Positions 23,947 through 32,247 of a stretch of 64,000 nt of DNA are shown here, piece by piece. Under the pieces are notes generated by a model. It was given only the letters and a program-made list of their open reading frames with translations. It was not told the origin of the DNA and did no database searches. Numbering within the stretch: position 1 is the first letter of the stretch; every line of letters starts with the position of its first letter. This DNA is from Alphaproteobacteria bacterium (GTDB lineage: Bacteria; Pseudomonadota; Alphaproteobacteria; Rhizobiales; Xanthobacteraceae), in assembly GCA_005884685.1 (NCBI GenBank), contig VBAH01000092.1:1-64000 (forward strand), in the 5' to 3' direction. The position numbers and the translations under genes were made by a program.

Positions 23947-25341
23947 CTACGATACCGGCGGCTGCGGCCAGTTCGTGACCGGGCCGCGCGCGGTCTCCCA
24001 GGCCCTCGCCATGCTCAGCACGCCGTGATCGTCGTGGCGGCGGCCGACGATCTGCACGCCGATCGGCAGGCCGGATCTTGTGAACGCCGCGTTGATCGAG
24101 ACCGCCGGCTGCTCGGTGAAATTCCACGGCACCGTGAAGCAGATGTGCTCGAACGGACGTTCCGGGTCGTCGCCCGGCGAGGCGCGCTCGGCCGCGAAAG
24201 CCGGCATCGGCGCGGTCGGCGAGACGACGTAATCGATTCTGCCGAACAGCAGCGCCGCGAGGCGGCGTAGCTCCATGCTCTGGTTGAAGCCGCGCATCAC
24301 ATCGACGCCCGAAAGCTTTGCCCCGCCTTCAGCCCATGTGCGCGTGTAGGGATGGATCTTGTTGCGCTGCTCCGTCGGCATCGGCTCGATGTCGGCCCAC
24401 GAGCGCGCGCGGAAGAAGGCATCGAGCCCCTGAATGATCGCCGGCGACATGACGCCCTGGATCGGCTCCACGACGGCGCCTTCGCGGGCGAAGAATTTGG
24501 CGACCGCCTCGACCGCAGCCTTCACCTCCGGCTCGACCGGGCTGCCGGCGCCGGCATCGGTGAGCAGGCCGATGCGCTTTCCCTTCACGCCGCCGGAGAG
24601 GTTGGCCCAGTCGATCTCCTGCACCGGCAGGCTCATGCCGTCGCGGTGATCGGGCCGGGACAACACCGACATCATCAGCGCGGTATCGTCGACGGTGCGC
24701 GTCATCGGGCCGGCGCAGCGCGCGACGTAGGGCGGATCGATCGGGATGCGGCCGAGGCTCGGCTTCAGCCCGACCAATCCGCACCATCCGGCCGGCAGCC
24801 GCACCGAGCCGCCGATGTCGGTGCCGACATGCAGCGGGCCGTAACCGGCCGCGCCGGCCGCGCCCGCGCCGGAGCTCGATCCGCCGGGGTTTTTCGTCAG
24901 GTCCCATGGGTTGCGTGTGAGCGGATGAAAGCTCGAGACGCCGGACGACGTCATGCCGAGGTCCGGCATCGTGGTCTTGGAGAAGATGATCGCGCCGGCC
25001 TCGCGCAGGCGTGCGGTCGGGGGTGCATCCTGTGCCATGGGTGTCATCGGTGTCGCCGCCGTGCCGAGCGGCATCGGCACGCCCTTCGAGGCGATGTTCT
25101 CCTTCACGGTCACCGGCACGCCGTCGAGCGGGCCGGCGGCTGCGCCTCTCGCCCATCGCTCGGTGGACGCCTTCGCCTCGGCGCGCGCAGTCTCCGGATC
25201 GTAGGCGTAGAGCGCCTTGAGGTGCGGCTCCCAGCGCGCGATGTGCGTCTCGATGGCGGCGAAGACTTCGGACGGCGACAACGATTTTGCGCGATAGCGG
25301 GCGAGCAGCTCGACGGCGCTGAGATCGTGGATTTCGGTCAT
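23947..25341 (-). CDS. Amidase (amidase signature family)
   Basis: This 464-residue protein has the amidase-signature Ser-cisSer-Lys triad. Lys80 lies in PVTVKENIASKG, Ser155 opens GGSSSG, and the nucleophile Ser179 lies in GTDIGGSVRLPAG, with the 24-residue spacing usual for the family. It hydrolyses amide bonds, and the substrate cannot be told from sequence. Because catabolic transport genes follow, it may act on an imported amide. I chose ATG 25341 (MTEIHDLSAVELLARY); the frame is open for another 66 bases. It lies downstream of the liv operon on the same strand, after a terminator. Confidence 0.92.
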   Translation of the reverse strand: MTEIHDLSAVELLARYRAKSLSPSEVFAAIETHIARWEPHLKALYAYDPETARAEAKASTERWARGAAAGPLDGVPVTVKENIASKGVPMPLGTAATPMTPMAQDAPPTARLREAGAIIFSKTTMPDLGMTSSGVSSFHPLTRNPWDLTKNPGGSSSGAGAAGAAGYGPLHVGTDIGGSVRLPAGWCGLVGLKPSLGRIPIDPPYVARCAGPMTRTVDDTALMMSVLSRPDHRDGMSLPVQEIDWANLSGGVKGKRIGLLTDAGAGSPVEPEVKAAVEAVAKFFAREGAVVEPIQGVMSPAIIQGLDAFFRARSWADIEPMPTEQRNKIHPYTRTWAEGGAKLSGVDVMRGFNQSMELRRLAALLFGRIDYVVSPTAPMPAFAAERASPGDDPERPFEHICFTVPWNFTEQPAVSINAAFTRSGLPIGVQIVGRRHDDHGVLSMARAWETARGPVTNWPQPPVS

Positions 25342-25405
25342 GGAAATGCGAGCCTCCCAAAGCCACCATCGCAACAAACGCGCGTGCCCTTCAAGCCGCG
25401 CCACC

Positions 25406-25441
25406 AAAAGAAAACGCCCGCCCCGGAGACCGGAGCGGGCG
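25406..25441 (-). terminator. Intrinsic terminator of the liv operon
   Basis: On the minus strand a 12-bp stem with one mismatch (25430-25441 against 25415-25426, three-base loop) is followed by TTTTCTTTT. It lies 26 bases beyond the livK stop. Confidence 0.88.
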
Positions 25442-25467
25442 CCTGAAACGTCGGCGAACGAAAGGTG

Positions 25468-26592
25468 TTACGAACCCTTGCCGTCGAGCTCGGTGTAGGT
25501 GATCTTGCCGGAAGAATCCTTCTTCCAGACATACATCACATAGTCCGGACGGGTGATGTCGCCCTTCTTGTCGTAGGCCATCTCGCCGATCACGGTCTTG
25601 AACTTCTTGCCCGACTTGATCACGTCGGCAACCTTCTTGGGATCGAGCGACTTCGCCTGCTCGGCCGCCTGCTTGATGATCTCGACGGCGGCATAGCTGT
25701 AGAGCGTGTAGGCTTCCGGCTCGAACTTCTTGGCGCGGAATTTCTCCACGATGGCCTTCGCCTCGGGGCGCTTGCGCGGATCGGGCGCGAACGTCATCAG
25801 CGTGCCCTCGACGCCGGGGCCGCCGACGGTCGCGAACTCATCCGACGTGATGCCGTCGCCGCCCATCAGCGGAGCCTTGACGCCCTGGTCGCGCATCTGG
25901 CGCACGATCAGGCCGCCTTCGGTGTGCAGGCCGCCCCAATAGACGAGGTCGGCGCCGGAAGCCTTGATCTTGGAGACGAGCGCGGAGAAGTCCTTCTCGC
26001 CGAGGTTCACGCCCTCGTACATGACTTCCTTCATGCCGCCCTTGTTCAGCCCTTTCTTGGTCTCGTCGGCGAGGCCCTGGCCGTAAGTCGTCTTGTCGTG
26101 GACGATCGCGACCTTCTTGCCCTTCATGTTCTTGATGATCCAGGCAGAGGCGACCGCGCCCTGCTGATCGTCACGGCCGCAGGTGCGGAAGATGTTCCAC
26201 AAGCCGCGCTCGGTGATCTTCGGGTTGGTGGCCGACGGCGTGATCTCGAGGATGCCGCTCTCCTGGTAGACCTCGGAGGCCGGCATGGTGACGCCGGAGT
26301 TGAAGTGGCCGACCACGAACTTGATGCCGTCGCCGGCGAACTTGTTGGCGACCGAGACGCCCTGCTTGGGATCGGACACGTCGTCGCCATAGCCGACGGT
26401 GATCTTCTGGCCCATGATGCCGCCGGCGGCGTTGATGTCTTCGACCGCCTGGTCGGTGCCGTTCTTGAGCTGCGCGCCGAATGCGGCGTTCGGGCCGGTA
26501 AGCGGGCCGGCGACGCCCATCTTGATCTGTGCCTGTGCGGTGCCGGCAAATGCGAACGCGCCGAGCACCAGACCGAGTGCAAGTTTCTTCAT
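25468..26592 (-). CDS. livK: Branched-chain amino acid ABC transporter substrate-binding protein
   Basis: This is a 374-residue periplasmic binding protein of the LivJ/LivK type. It has a signal peptide (MKKLALGLVLGAFAFAGTAQAQ) and the IKMGVAGPLTGPNAAFG start of the mature domain. Typical segments are INAAGGIMGQKITVGYGDD, NKFAGDGIKFVVGHFNSGVTMPAS and IVHDKTTYGQGLADE. GGGAGAAG precedes the ATG at 26592. It is the last gene of a livH-livM-livG-livF-DUF6867-livK unit and ends at a terminator. The true ligand may be another amino acid or an aromatic acid, as family members vary. Confidence 0.93.
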   Translation of the reverse strand: MKKLALGLVLGAFAFAGTAQAQIKMGVAGPLTGPNAAFGAQLKNGTDQAVEDINAAGGIMGQKITVGYGDDVSDPKQGVSVANKFAGDGIKFVVGHFNSGVTMPASEVYQESGILEITPSATNPKITERGLWNIFRTCGRDDQQGAVASAWIIKNMKGKKVAIVHDKTTYGQGLADETKKGLNKGGMKEVMYEGVNLGEKDFSALVSKIKASGADLVYWGGLHTEGGLIVRQMRDQGVKAPLMGGDGITSDEFATVGGPGVEGTLMTFAPDPRKRPEAKAIVEKFRAKKFEPEAYTLYSYAAVEIIKQAAEQAKSLDPKKVADVIKSGKKFKTVIGEMAYDKKGDITRPDYVMYVWKKDSSGKITYTELDGKGS

Positions 26593-26694
26593 ACACTTCT
26601 CCCCTTTATGAATGGCAGGAGGCGATCCGGCGACAGCCGACGCGACGGCCTCTTGCCCGATTGAAGCGCCAAACGCCGGGAAAGTCACCCCGAA

Positions 26695-27063
26695 TCAACC
26701 ACTTTTTCCGGCAATTGCGCCGCGCCGCGCCCAGCGCAGGAAACCGGCCCGGCCGTTGATCCAGCCGTATTGCGTGGTCATCTGGGCGACACGCGTTGCG
26801 CGGAAGCCAAGGAAGCCGAAAATCAGGCACACGAGCGTGTCGACCGCGTAGAATTGCGGCGACAGAAGTGTCCCCTCGAACAGCGCGAAATGGATGAAGC
26901 GCACCGCGAGCCCGAGAATCAGCATGTAGAACGCGACGTGCCACCACGGCCGCCAGGTCGCGGCGATCGCGCGGCCGGCGAGCCAGGCGGCGCCGCCGCC
27001 CATGGCGACGGTCACCAGCAGGAACAGGCCGATATAGTCTTCCTCGTAGAGGATGCCGCTCAT
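26695..27063 (-). CDS. Small membrane protein of the liv operon (DUF6867-like)
   Basis: This 122-residue protein has three predicted membrane segments: IGLFLLVTVAMGGGAAWLAG, WHVAFYMLILGLAVRFIHFALF and DTLVCLIFGFLGFRATRVA. It begins MSGILYEEDY, like a family I recall as DUF6867, which sits in liv operons of Rhizobiales. Its ATG overlaps the livF stop (ATGA), so it is translated with the transporter genes. A role in or beside the transporter is an inference from position only. Confidence 0.75.
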   Translation of the reverse strand: MSGILYEEDYIGLFLLVTVAMGGGAAWLAGRAIAATWRPWWHVAFYMLILGLAVRFIHFALFEGTLLSPQFYAVDTLVCLIFGFLGFRATRVAQMTTQYGWINGRAGFLRWARRGAIAGKSG

Positions 27064-27803
27064 GGAGCCGCCTCGACTTCCTGCCGCCCGCCTTCGAGGT
27101 ACGCGGACTTCACCTCCGGCCGCTCGAGCAATTCCTTGCCCGTGCCGGACATCGTGATGACGCCGTTCACCATCACGTAGCCGCGGTGCGCGAGCTTGAG
27201 CGCGTGGAAGGCGTTCTGCTCCACCAGGAACACGGTGAGCTTTTCCACCCGGTTGAGCTCGCGGATCGCGTCGAAGATCTGCCGCACGATCATCGGCGCG
27301 AGGCCGAGCGAGGGCTCGTCGAGCAGCAGCAGGCGCGGGCGTGCCATCAGCGCGCGCGCGATCGCCAGCATCTGCTGCTCGCCACCGGATAGCGTGCCGC
27401 CGCGCTGGTGCAGCCGCTGTTCGAGCCGCGGGAACAGCTTGAACACTTTCTGGCAGTCGGTCGCGAAATCGGCGTCGCCCGCCACGATGGCGCCCATCTG
27501 CAGGTTTTCCAGGACCGTCATGCGCGAGAAGATGCGGCGGCCTTCGGGCGCCTGCGCGATGCGCAGCCGCGCGATCTCGTGCGTCGGCAGCCGCGTGATG
27601 TCGCGGCCGTCGAACACGATCGAGCCTTCGCGCGCGCGCGGATTGCCGAAGATCGTCATCATCAGGGTGGATTTGCCGGCGCCATTGGCGCCGATCAGCG
27701 TGACGATCTCGCCGTCCGCGACGTCGACGTCGACGCCTCTGAGTGCGACGATTTTGCCGTAATAGGTCTTGACGCCGCGCACGGCGAGGAGGGGAGCGGT
27801 CAT
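27060..27803 (-). CDS. livF: Branched-chain amino acid ABC transporter ATP-binding protein LivF
   Basis: This 247-residue ATPase has Walker A GANGAGKST, the Q-loop region RIAQAPEGRRIFSRMTVLENLQMGA, the signature LSGGEQQMLAIARALMARPRLLLLDEPSLGLAP and an H-loop region ending in FLVEQN. GRRIF is the LivF hallmark. The ATG at 27803 (MTAPLLAVRGVKTYYGKI) is preferred to one 33 bases upstream. A palindromic repeat separates it from livG. Confidence 0.96.
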   Translation of the reverse strand: MTAPLLAVRGVKTYYGKIVALRGVDVDVADGEIVTLIGANGAGKSTLMMTIFGNPRAREGSIVFDGRDITRLPTHEIARLRIAQAPEGRRIFSRMTVLENLQMGAIVAGDADFATDCQKVFKLFPRLEQRLHQRGGTLSGGEQQMLAIARALMARPRLLLLDEPSLGLAPMIVRQIFDAIRELNRVEKLTVFLVEQNAFHALKLAHRGYVMVNGVITMSGTGKELLERPEVKSAYLEGGRQEVEAAP

Positions 27804-27818
27804 CGGACCACCTCTCTC

Positions 27819-27896
27819 CCGCTCATTCCGGCGCAAGCGGAAATCCAGTTCTTTCTTTTCCTGGCTCTGGGTCCCCGCTTTCGCGGGGACGAGCGG
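27819..27896. repeat. Palindromic repeat, CGCGAAAGCGGGGAC family, copy 3
   Basis: The element begins CCGCTCATTCCGGCGCAAGC and ends GTCCCCGCTTTCGCGGGGAC followed by GAGCGG, with a CCAGTTCTTTCTTTTCCTGG centre. It lies inside the liv operon between livG and livF, so transcription must pass through it. Confidence 0.87.
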
Positions 27897-27909
27897 AAAA
27901 ACGCGGTCC

Positions 27910-28821
27910 TCACAGCCCGACCTCCGCCTCGACCTTGGCGACCTCTTCGTCCTCGACGCCGAGATAGGCGGCGACCACCTTCTGGTCGTTGCGCACCGCC
28001 TCGGGCGTGCCGTCGGAGATTTTCACGCCGTAATCGAGCACGACGACATGGTCGGAGATCTGCATCACCACCGACATGTCGTGCTCGATCAGCAGGATCG
28101 AGGTCGTGTGCTCGCGCCGGATCGACAACAGCAGTTCGTTGAGCTGATGGCTCTCGCGCGGATTGAGGCCGGCGGCCGGCTCGTCGAGGCAGAGCAGCAC
28201 CGGATCGGTGCACATCGCGCGCGCGATCTCGAGGCGGCGCTGCGCGCCGTAGGGGAGGTCGCCGGCCGGATCGTCGGCGCGCTCGAGCAGGTCGGTCTGT
28301 TCCAGCCAGTAGCGCGCCTTCTCGACCGCGGCTTTTTCGGCGCGGCCATAGATGTGCGGCGCGAGCACGCCGATCAGCGTGTAGCCCGACGACACCATCA
28401 GCGTGTTGTGCTGCGCCACCAGCATGTTCTCGAACACCGTCATACCGGTGAACAGGCGGATGTTCTGGAACGTGCGGGCGACGCGCGCCTGCTGCGTCAC
28501 CAGGTAGTCCGGCATGCGTTCGAGCAGGAACAGCGCCTCGCCGCCGCGGTGCAGGCTGCGCGTGCCGCGATCGGTCAGCGTATCGACCTCGTCCCAGATC
28601 GCGCCGTCGCCGTGCGCCAGCGCGATGCGTCCCTCGGTCGGCTTGTAGAAGCCCGTGATGCAGTTGAACACGGTGGTCTTGCCGGCGCCGTTCGGTCCGA
28701 TCAGCGCCGTGATGCCGCCGCGCGCCGCCGCGAACGAGAGATCGTCGACGGCGACCAGCCCGCCGAAGCGCATGGTGAGATGCTCCACGCGCAGCACCGG
28801 TGCGGCAGGGCCCGCCGTCAT
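27910..28821 (-). CDS. livG: Branched-chain amino acid ABC transporter ATP-binding protein LivG
   Basis: This 303-residue ATPase has Walker A GPNGAGKTTVF, the LivG-type NCITGFYKPTEGRI, RTFQNIRLFTGMTVFENMLVAQHN, the signature LPYGAQRRLEIARAM and LLCLDEPAAGLNPRES. It is about 45 residues longer than a usual LivG. The extra residues lie between the Walker A region and RTFQNIRLF (around residues 55-105, rich in charged residues). Such insertions occur in rhizobial LivG. Its ATG overlaps the livM stop. Confidence 0.96.
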   Translation of the reverse strand: MTAGPAAPVLRVEHLTMRFGGLVAVDDLSFAAARGGITALIGPNGAGKTTVFNCITGFYKPTEGRIALAHGDGAIWDEVDTLTDRGTRSLHRGGEALFLLERMPDYLVTQQARVARTFQNIRLFTGMTVFENMLVAQHNTLMVSSGYTLIGVLAPHIYGRAEKAAVEKARYWLEQTDLLERADDPAGDLPYGAQRRLEIARAMCTDPVLLCLDEPAAGLNPRESHQLNELLLSIRREHTTSILLIEHDMSVVMQISDHVVVLDYGVKISDGTPEAVRNDQKVVAAYLGVEDEEVAKVEAEVGL

Positions 28822-30212
28822 CCGTGGCCTTCCTTCACGTGCGACCCAAGGATGGTGCGGCGTTCCTTGTAGAACGCGGACGGCTCGCGCGTGCCGACGA
28901 GGCCGCGCGGCTTCCAGATCATGATCAGCACCATCGCGAAGCCGAAGATCAGCATGCGGTACTGCGTCGGATCGAAGTCGTTGCCGAAGATGTATTTGAG
29001 GAAATCGAGCTCGCGCATGATCTCGGTGCCGCCGATCATCACGACGGCGGCGACGGCGACGCCGATCATGCTGCCCATGCCGCCGAGCACCACGATCGAC
29101 AGGATCGTCGCCGATTCAAGAAAGGTGAACGACTCGGGCGATATGAACCCCTGCCGTGCGGCGAAGAACGAGCCGGCGAAGCCCGCGAACATCGCGCCCA
29201 TCGCGAATGCCGTGAGCTTGGTGTTCGTGGTGTTGATGCCGAGCGAGCGGCAGGCGATCTCGTCTTCGCGCAGCGCCTCCCAGGCGCGTCCGACCGGCAA
29301 TTGACGCAGGCGGATCGTCACGTAAGCGGTGACCAACCCCAGCGCCAGGATGACGTAATAGAGAAACAGCGTGCGATGGATCGGGTTGAATTCGAGCCCG
29401 AACGTGGCCGCGAAGCCCTGTTCGGTGGCGTTGAATGGGATGCCGAACAGCGTCGGGCGCGGAATGCCGCTGACGCCCGCATAGCCGCCGGTAAATGACA
29501 CCCAGTTGATCAGGATCAGCCGGATGATCTCGCCGAAAGCGAGCGTGACGATCGCGAGGTAATCGCCGCGCAGCCGCAGCACCGGAAAGCCGAGCAGGAC
29601 GCCCCAGAACGCCGAGAGAATTCCGGCGAGCGGCAGCAGGATCCAGAACGAGAGGCCGAACTCCTTGGCGAGCAGCGCATACGCATAGGAGCCGACCGCA
29701 TAGAACGCGACGTAGCCGAGGTCGAGCAGGCCGGCGAGGCCGACCACGATGTTCAGTCCCCAGCCGAGCATGATGTAGATCAGGATCTGGATGCCGAAGT
29801 TGTCGATCCACTTCAGCGCGCCCTGGGGAAAAAACACCATGATGATCAGGGGATAGACCAGCACAAAGCCCATCGCGAACGGCGTGAACCAGTTGGCGAA
29901 CGTCGTCTTGAGCGCGGTGAGGCGCGCATCCTCCGCATGCGGCCGCAGCGCGCGGCGCTCGCGCCACGGCTCGATCACCAGTGAGCCGAACAGCCGGGCG
30001 GCGGTGATGATGGCGACGATGGCGAGCAGCAGGGGAATGCGCGTTTCGAGCTCGAGCTCGTTGCGCATGTTCTGCACGGTCTTGAAGCCGATCAGCGGGA
30101 GGAGCAGCGCGAAGGAGATCAGCGCGGTGATTGCCGCGTCCTTGAGCGCATGCGCGAGGTTGGCGCGCGCCGCCGTGTGGGGCAGGGCGGTGTCGGGCGC
30201 CGCCACGGCCAT
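28818..30212 (-). CDS. livM: Branched-chain amino acid ABC transporter permease LivM
   Basis: This is a 464-residue permease. An N-terminal extension of about 120 residues with extra hydrophobic segments (ALISFALLLPLIGF, LLAIVAIITAARLFGSLV) precedes the usual core. The core shows IMLGWGLNIVVGLAGLLDLGYVAFYAVGSYAYALLA-like transmembrane segments and the EAA-like cytoplasmic loop GRAWEALREDEIACRSLGINTTNTKLTAFA. It ends close to the livG start (ATGA overlap) and begins one base after the livH stop. Confidence 0.96.
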   Translation of the reverse strand: MAVAAPDTALPHTAARANLAHALKDAAITALISFALLLPLIGFKTVQNMRNELELETRIPLLLAIVAIITAARLFGSLVIEPWRERRALRPHAEDARLTALKTTFANWFTPFAMGFVLVYPLIIMVFFPQGALKWIDNFGIQILIYIMLGWGLNIVVGLAGLLDLGYVAFYAVGSYAYALLAKEFGLSFWILLPLAGILSAFWGVLLGFPVLRLRGDYLAIVTLAFGEIIRLILINWVSFTGGYAGVSGIPRPTLFGIPFNATEQGFAATFGLEFNPIHRTLFLYYVILALGLVTAYVTIRLRQLPVGRAWEALREDEIACRSLGINTTNTKLTAFAMGAMFAGFAGSFFAARQGFISPESFTFLESATILSIVVLGGMGSMIGVAVAAVVMIGGTEIMRELDFLKYIFGNDFDPTQYRMLIFGFAMVLIMIWKPRGLVGTREPSAFYKERRTILGSHVKEGHG

Positions 30213-30213
30213 C

Positions 30214-31131
30214 TCACACCTTCTCCACTTCCGGCCGCCCGAGCAGGCCTTGCGGCAGGAAGATCAGCGTGATGGCGAGAATCGAAAAGGCGGCGACGTC
30301 CTTGTAGTCGATCGAGAAATAGGCCGACCACATGGTCTCGATCAGGCCGATCAGGATGCCGCCGATCACCGCGCCGGGAAGCGAGCCGATGCCGCCCAGC
30401 ACTGCGGCGGTGAATGCCTTGATGCCGGGAACGAAGCCGTCGGAGAAATTCACCACGCCGTAGTACATCAGGTACATGGTGCCCGCGACCGCGGCGAGAG
30501 CTGCGCCGATCACGAAGGTGATCGAGATGGTGCGGTCGACGTCGACGCCGACCAGCGCGGCCATCTTCTGGTCCTGCTCGCAGGCGCGTTGCGCGCGCCC
30601 GAGCGACGTCTTCGAGACCAGATACCAGAACGCCGCGAGCAGAACGGCCGTGATCGACCAGATGATCAATTGACGATAGGAGATGGTCACGTCGTAGCCG
30701 TTGCCCTCCATGATCACGATCACGTCCTGCAGCAGCGGCGGTACCGACTTGTTGCGCGGACCCTGCGTCACCTGCACGAAGTTCGACAGGAAGATCGACA
30801 TCCCGATCGCCGAGATCAGCGGAGCGAGGCGGAACGAGCCGCGCAGCGGCCGGTAGGCGACGCGCTCGATCACCCAGTTCACCAGCGACGTGAACACCAT
30901 CGCGACGATCAGCACGATGAGCAGCGCCAGCGCGACCGAGGCCATGCCGAGCCACGTGGTGAGGATCAGCAGGGCGATCAGCGCAATGAAGCTCGACACC
31001 ATGAACACGTCGCCATGGGCGAAATTCACCATGCCGATGATGCCGAACACCATGGTGTAGCCGATGGCGATCAGGCCGTAGATCGACCCGAGCGTGATGC
31101 CGTTGATGAGTTGCTGGACGAAGACTTCCAT
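30214..31131 (-). CDS. livH: Branched-chain amino acid ABC transporter permease LivH
   Basis: This 305-residue permease opens the operon. It begins MEVFVQQLINGITLGSIYGLIAIGYTMVFGIIGMVNFAHGD-like, with the conserved INGITLG and NFAHG elements. It has the cytoplasmic loop GRAQRACEQDQKMAALVGVDVDRT and the C-terminal LAITLIFLPQGLLGRPE. It pairs with LivM to form the membrane channel. The 171-base gap upstream, shared with the divergent sterol desaturase gene, should hold the operon promoter. I see no clear boxes. Confidence 0.96.
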   Translation of the reverse strand: MEVFVQQLINGITLGSIYGLIAIGYTMVFGIIGMVNFAHGDVFMVSSFIALIALLILTTWLGMASVALALLIVLIVAMVFTSLVNWVIERVAYRPLRGSFRLAPLISAIGMSIFLSNFVQVTQGPRNKSVPPLLQDVIVIMEGNGYDVTISYRQLIIWSITAVLLAAFWYLVSKTSLGRAQRACEQDQKMAALVGVDVDRTISITFVIGAALAAVAGTMYLMYYGVVNFSDGFVPGIKAFTAAVLGGIGSLPGAVIGGILIGLIETMWSAYFSIDYKDVAAFSILAITLIFLPQGLLGRPEVEKV

Positions 31132-31302
31132 GCGCCCGCTGCCCCTTTTTGGGACTCCCCTCGTTATCCGGCGCCCGCCGCTCCGGTGGCAAAACGGCTT
31201 GAATCAAAGTCTTAACAGGGGCCCGGGGAGGCGGCAACGGCGCGGCGAGCGTCCGCCACAGCAGATTGGTGCGGCGCCCCGGCGTTGTTATGTTGGCCGC
31301 CG

Positions 31303-32151
31303 ATGGAAGCCAGCACGGAACTGATCGTCCGCCTCGGCGCGGCGCTGTGCGTCTTTTCGGCGCTCGCCTTGTGGGAAGCGCTGGCGCCGCGCCGCGCGAT
31401 GCTGATCGGCCGCGGCCGGCGCTGGCCGGGCAATCTCGGCATTCTGGTGCTCGATGCGCTGCTGGTGCGCCTCGTTATTCCGGTCGCCGCGGTCGGAATG
31501 GCGGTGATCGCGGCGCAGCGCGGCTGGGGCCTGTTGAACATCACGCCGTGGCCGGCCTGGCTCGAGGGGCTGTTCGGCTTCCTCGTGCTCGATGCCGCGA
31601 TCTACGCGCAGCACGTCGCGTTCCATAAGGTGCCGCTGCTGTGGCGATTGCATCGCATGCATCACGCCGACCTCGACATCGATGTCTCCACCGGGCTGCG
31701 CTTTCACCCGATCGAGATCATCCTCTCGATGCTGATCAAGATCGCGGTCGTCGTGTTGATCGGCGTGCCGGCCGTTGCGGTGATCGCGTTTGAAGTCGTG
31801 CTCAATGCGACGTCGATGTTCAACCATTCCAACGCGGCAATGCCGCTCTGGCTCGATCGTGCGGTGCGCCTGCTCGTCGTCACGCCCGACATGCACCGCG
31901 TGCACCATTCGGTGCTGCGCCACGAGACCGACAGCAATTTCGGCTTCAATCTTCCCTGGTGGGACCGCTTGTTCGGCACCTACCGGCCGCAGCCGGAAGC
32001 AGGTCACGAGCGCATGACCATCGGACTGCCGATCTTCCGCGATCCTCAGGAGTTGCGGCTCGACCGCCTGATCACGCAACCGTTTCGCGACGATGCGTCC
32101 GCACCCGCAATGGCGCCCGGGATCAAGCGCGAACAGGCCGGCCCGCGATAA
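31303..32151 (+). CDS. Sterol desaturase / fatty acid hydroxylase family membrane protein
   Basis: This 282-residue membrane protein has the histidine boxes of the di-iron hydroxylase superfamily: HVAFHKVPLLWRLHRMHHAD (H-x4-H and H-x2-HH), HNHSN-type FNHSNAAM, and MHRVHHSVLRHETDSNFGF. Four hydrophobic segments flank them. It should hydroxylate or desaturate a lipid using O2; the substrate is unknown. I chose ATG 31303 (MEASTELIVRLG) over a TTG 18 bases upstream. It is divergent from livH. Confidence 0.9.
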   Translation: MEASTELIVRLGAALCVFSALALWEALAPRRAMLIGRGRRWPGNLGILVLDALLVRLVIPVAAVGMAVIAAQRGWGLLNITPWPAWLEGLFGFLVLDAAIYAQHVAFHKVPLLWRLHRMHHADLDIDVSTGLRFHPIEIILSMLIKIAVVVLIGVPAVAVIAFEVVLNATSMFNHSNAAMPLWLDRAVRLLVVTPDMHRVHHSVLRHETDSNFGFNLPWWDRLFGTYRPQPEAGHERMTIGLPIFRDPQELRLDRLITQPFRDDASAPAMAPGIKREQAGPR

Positions 32152-32247
32152 TTCCGGCAAACCCCCAAATCATGGCTTGGCGTTCGCGCCGTGCGGCGGC
32201 ATGTTCGACGCAAAGATTGGCGCGATGCGCCAGGACGGAGGAATCCC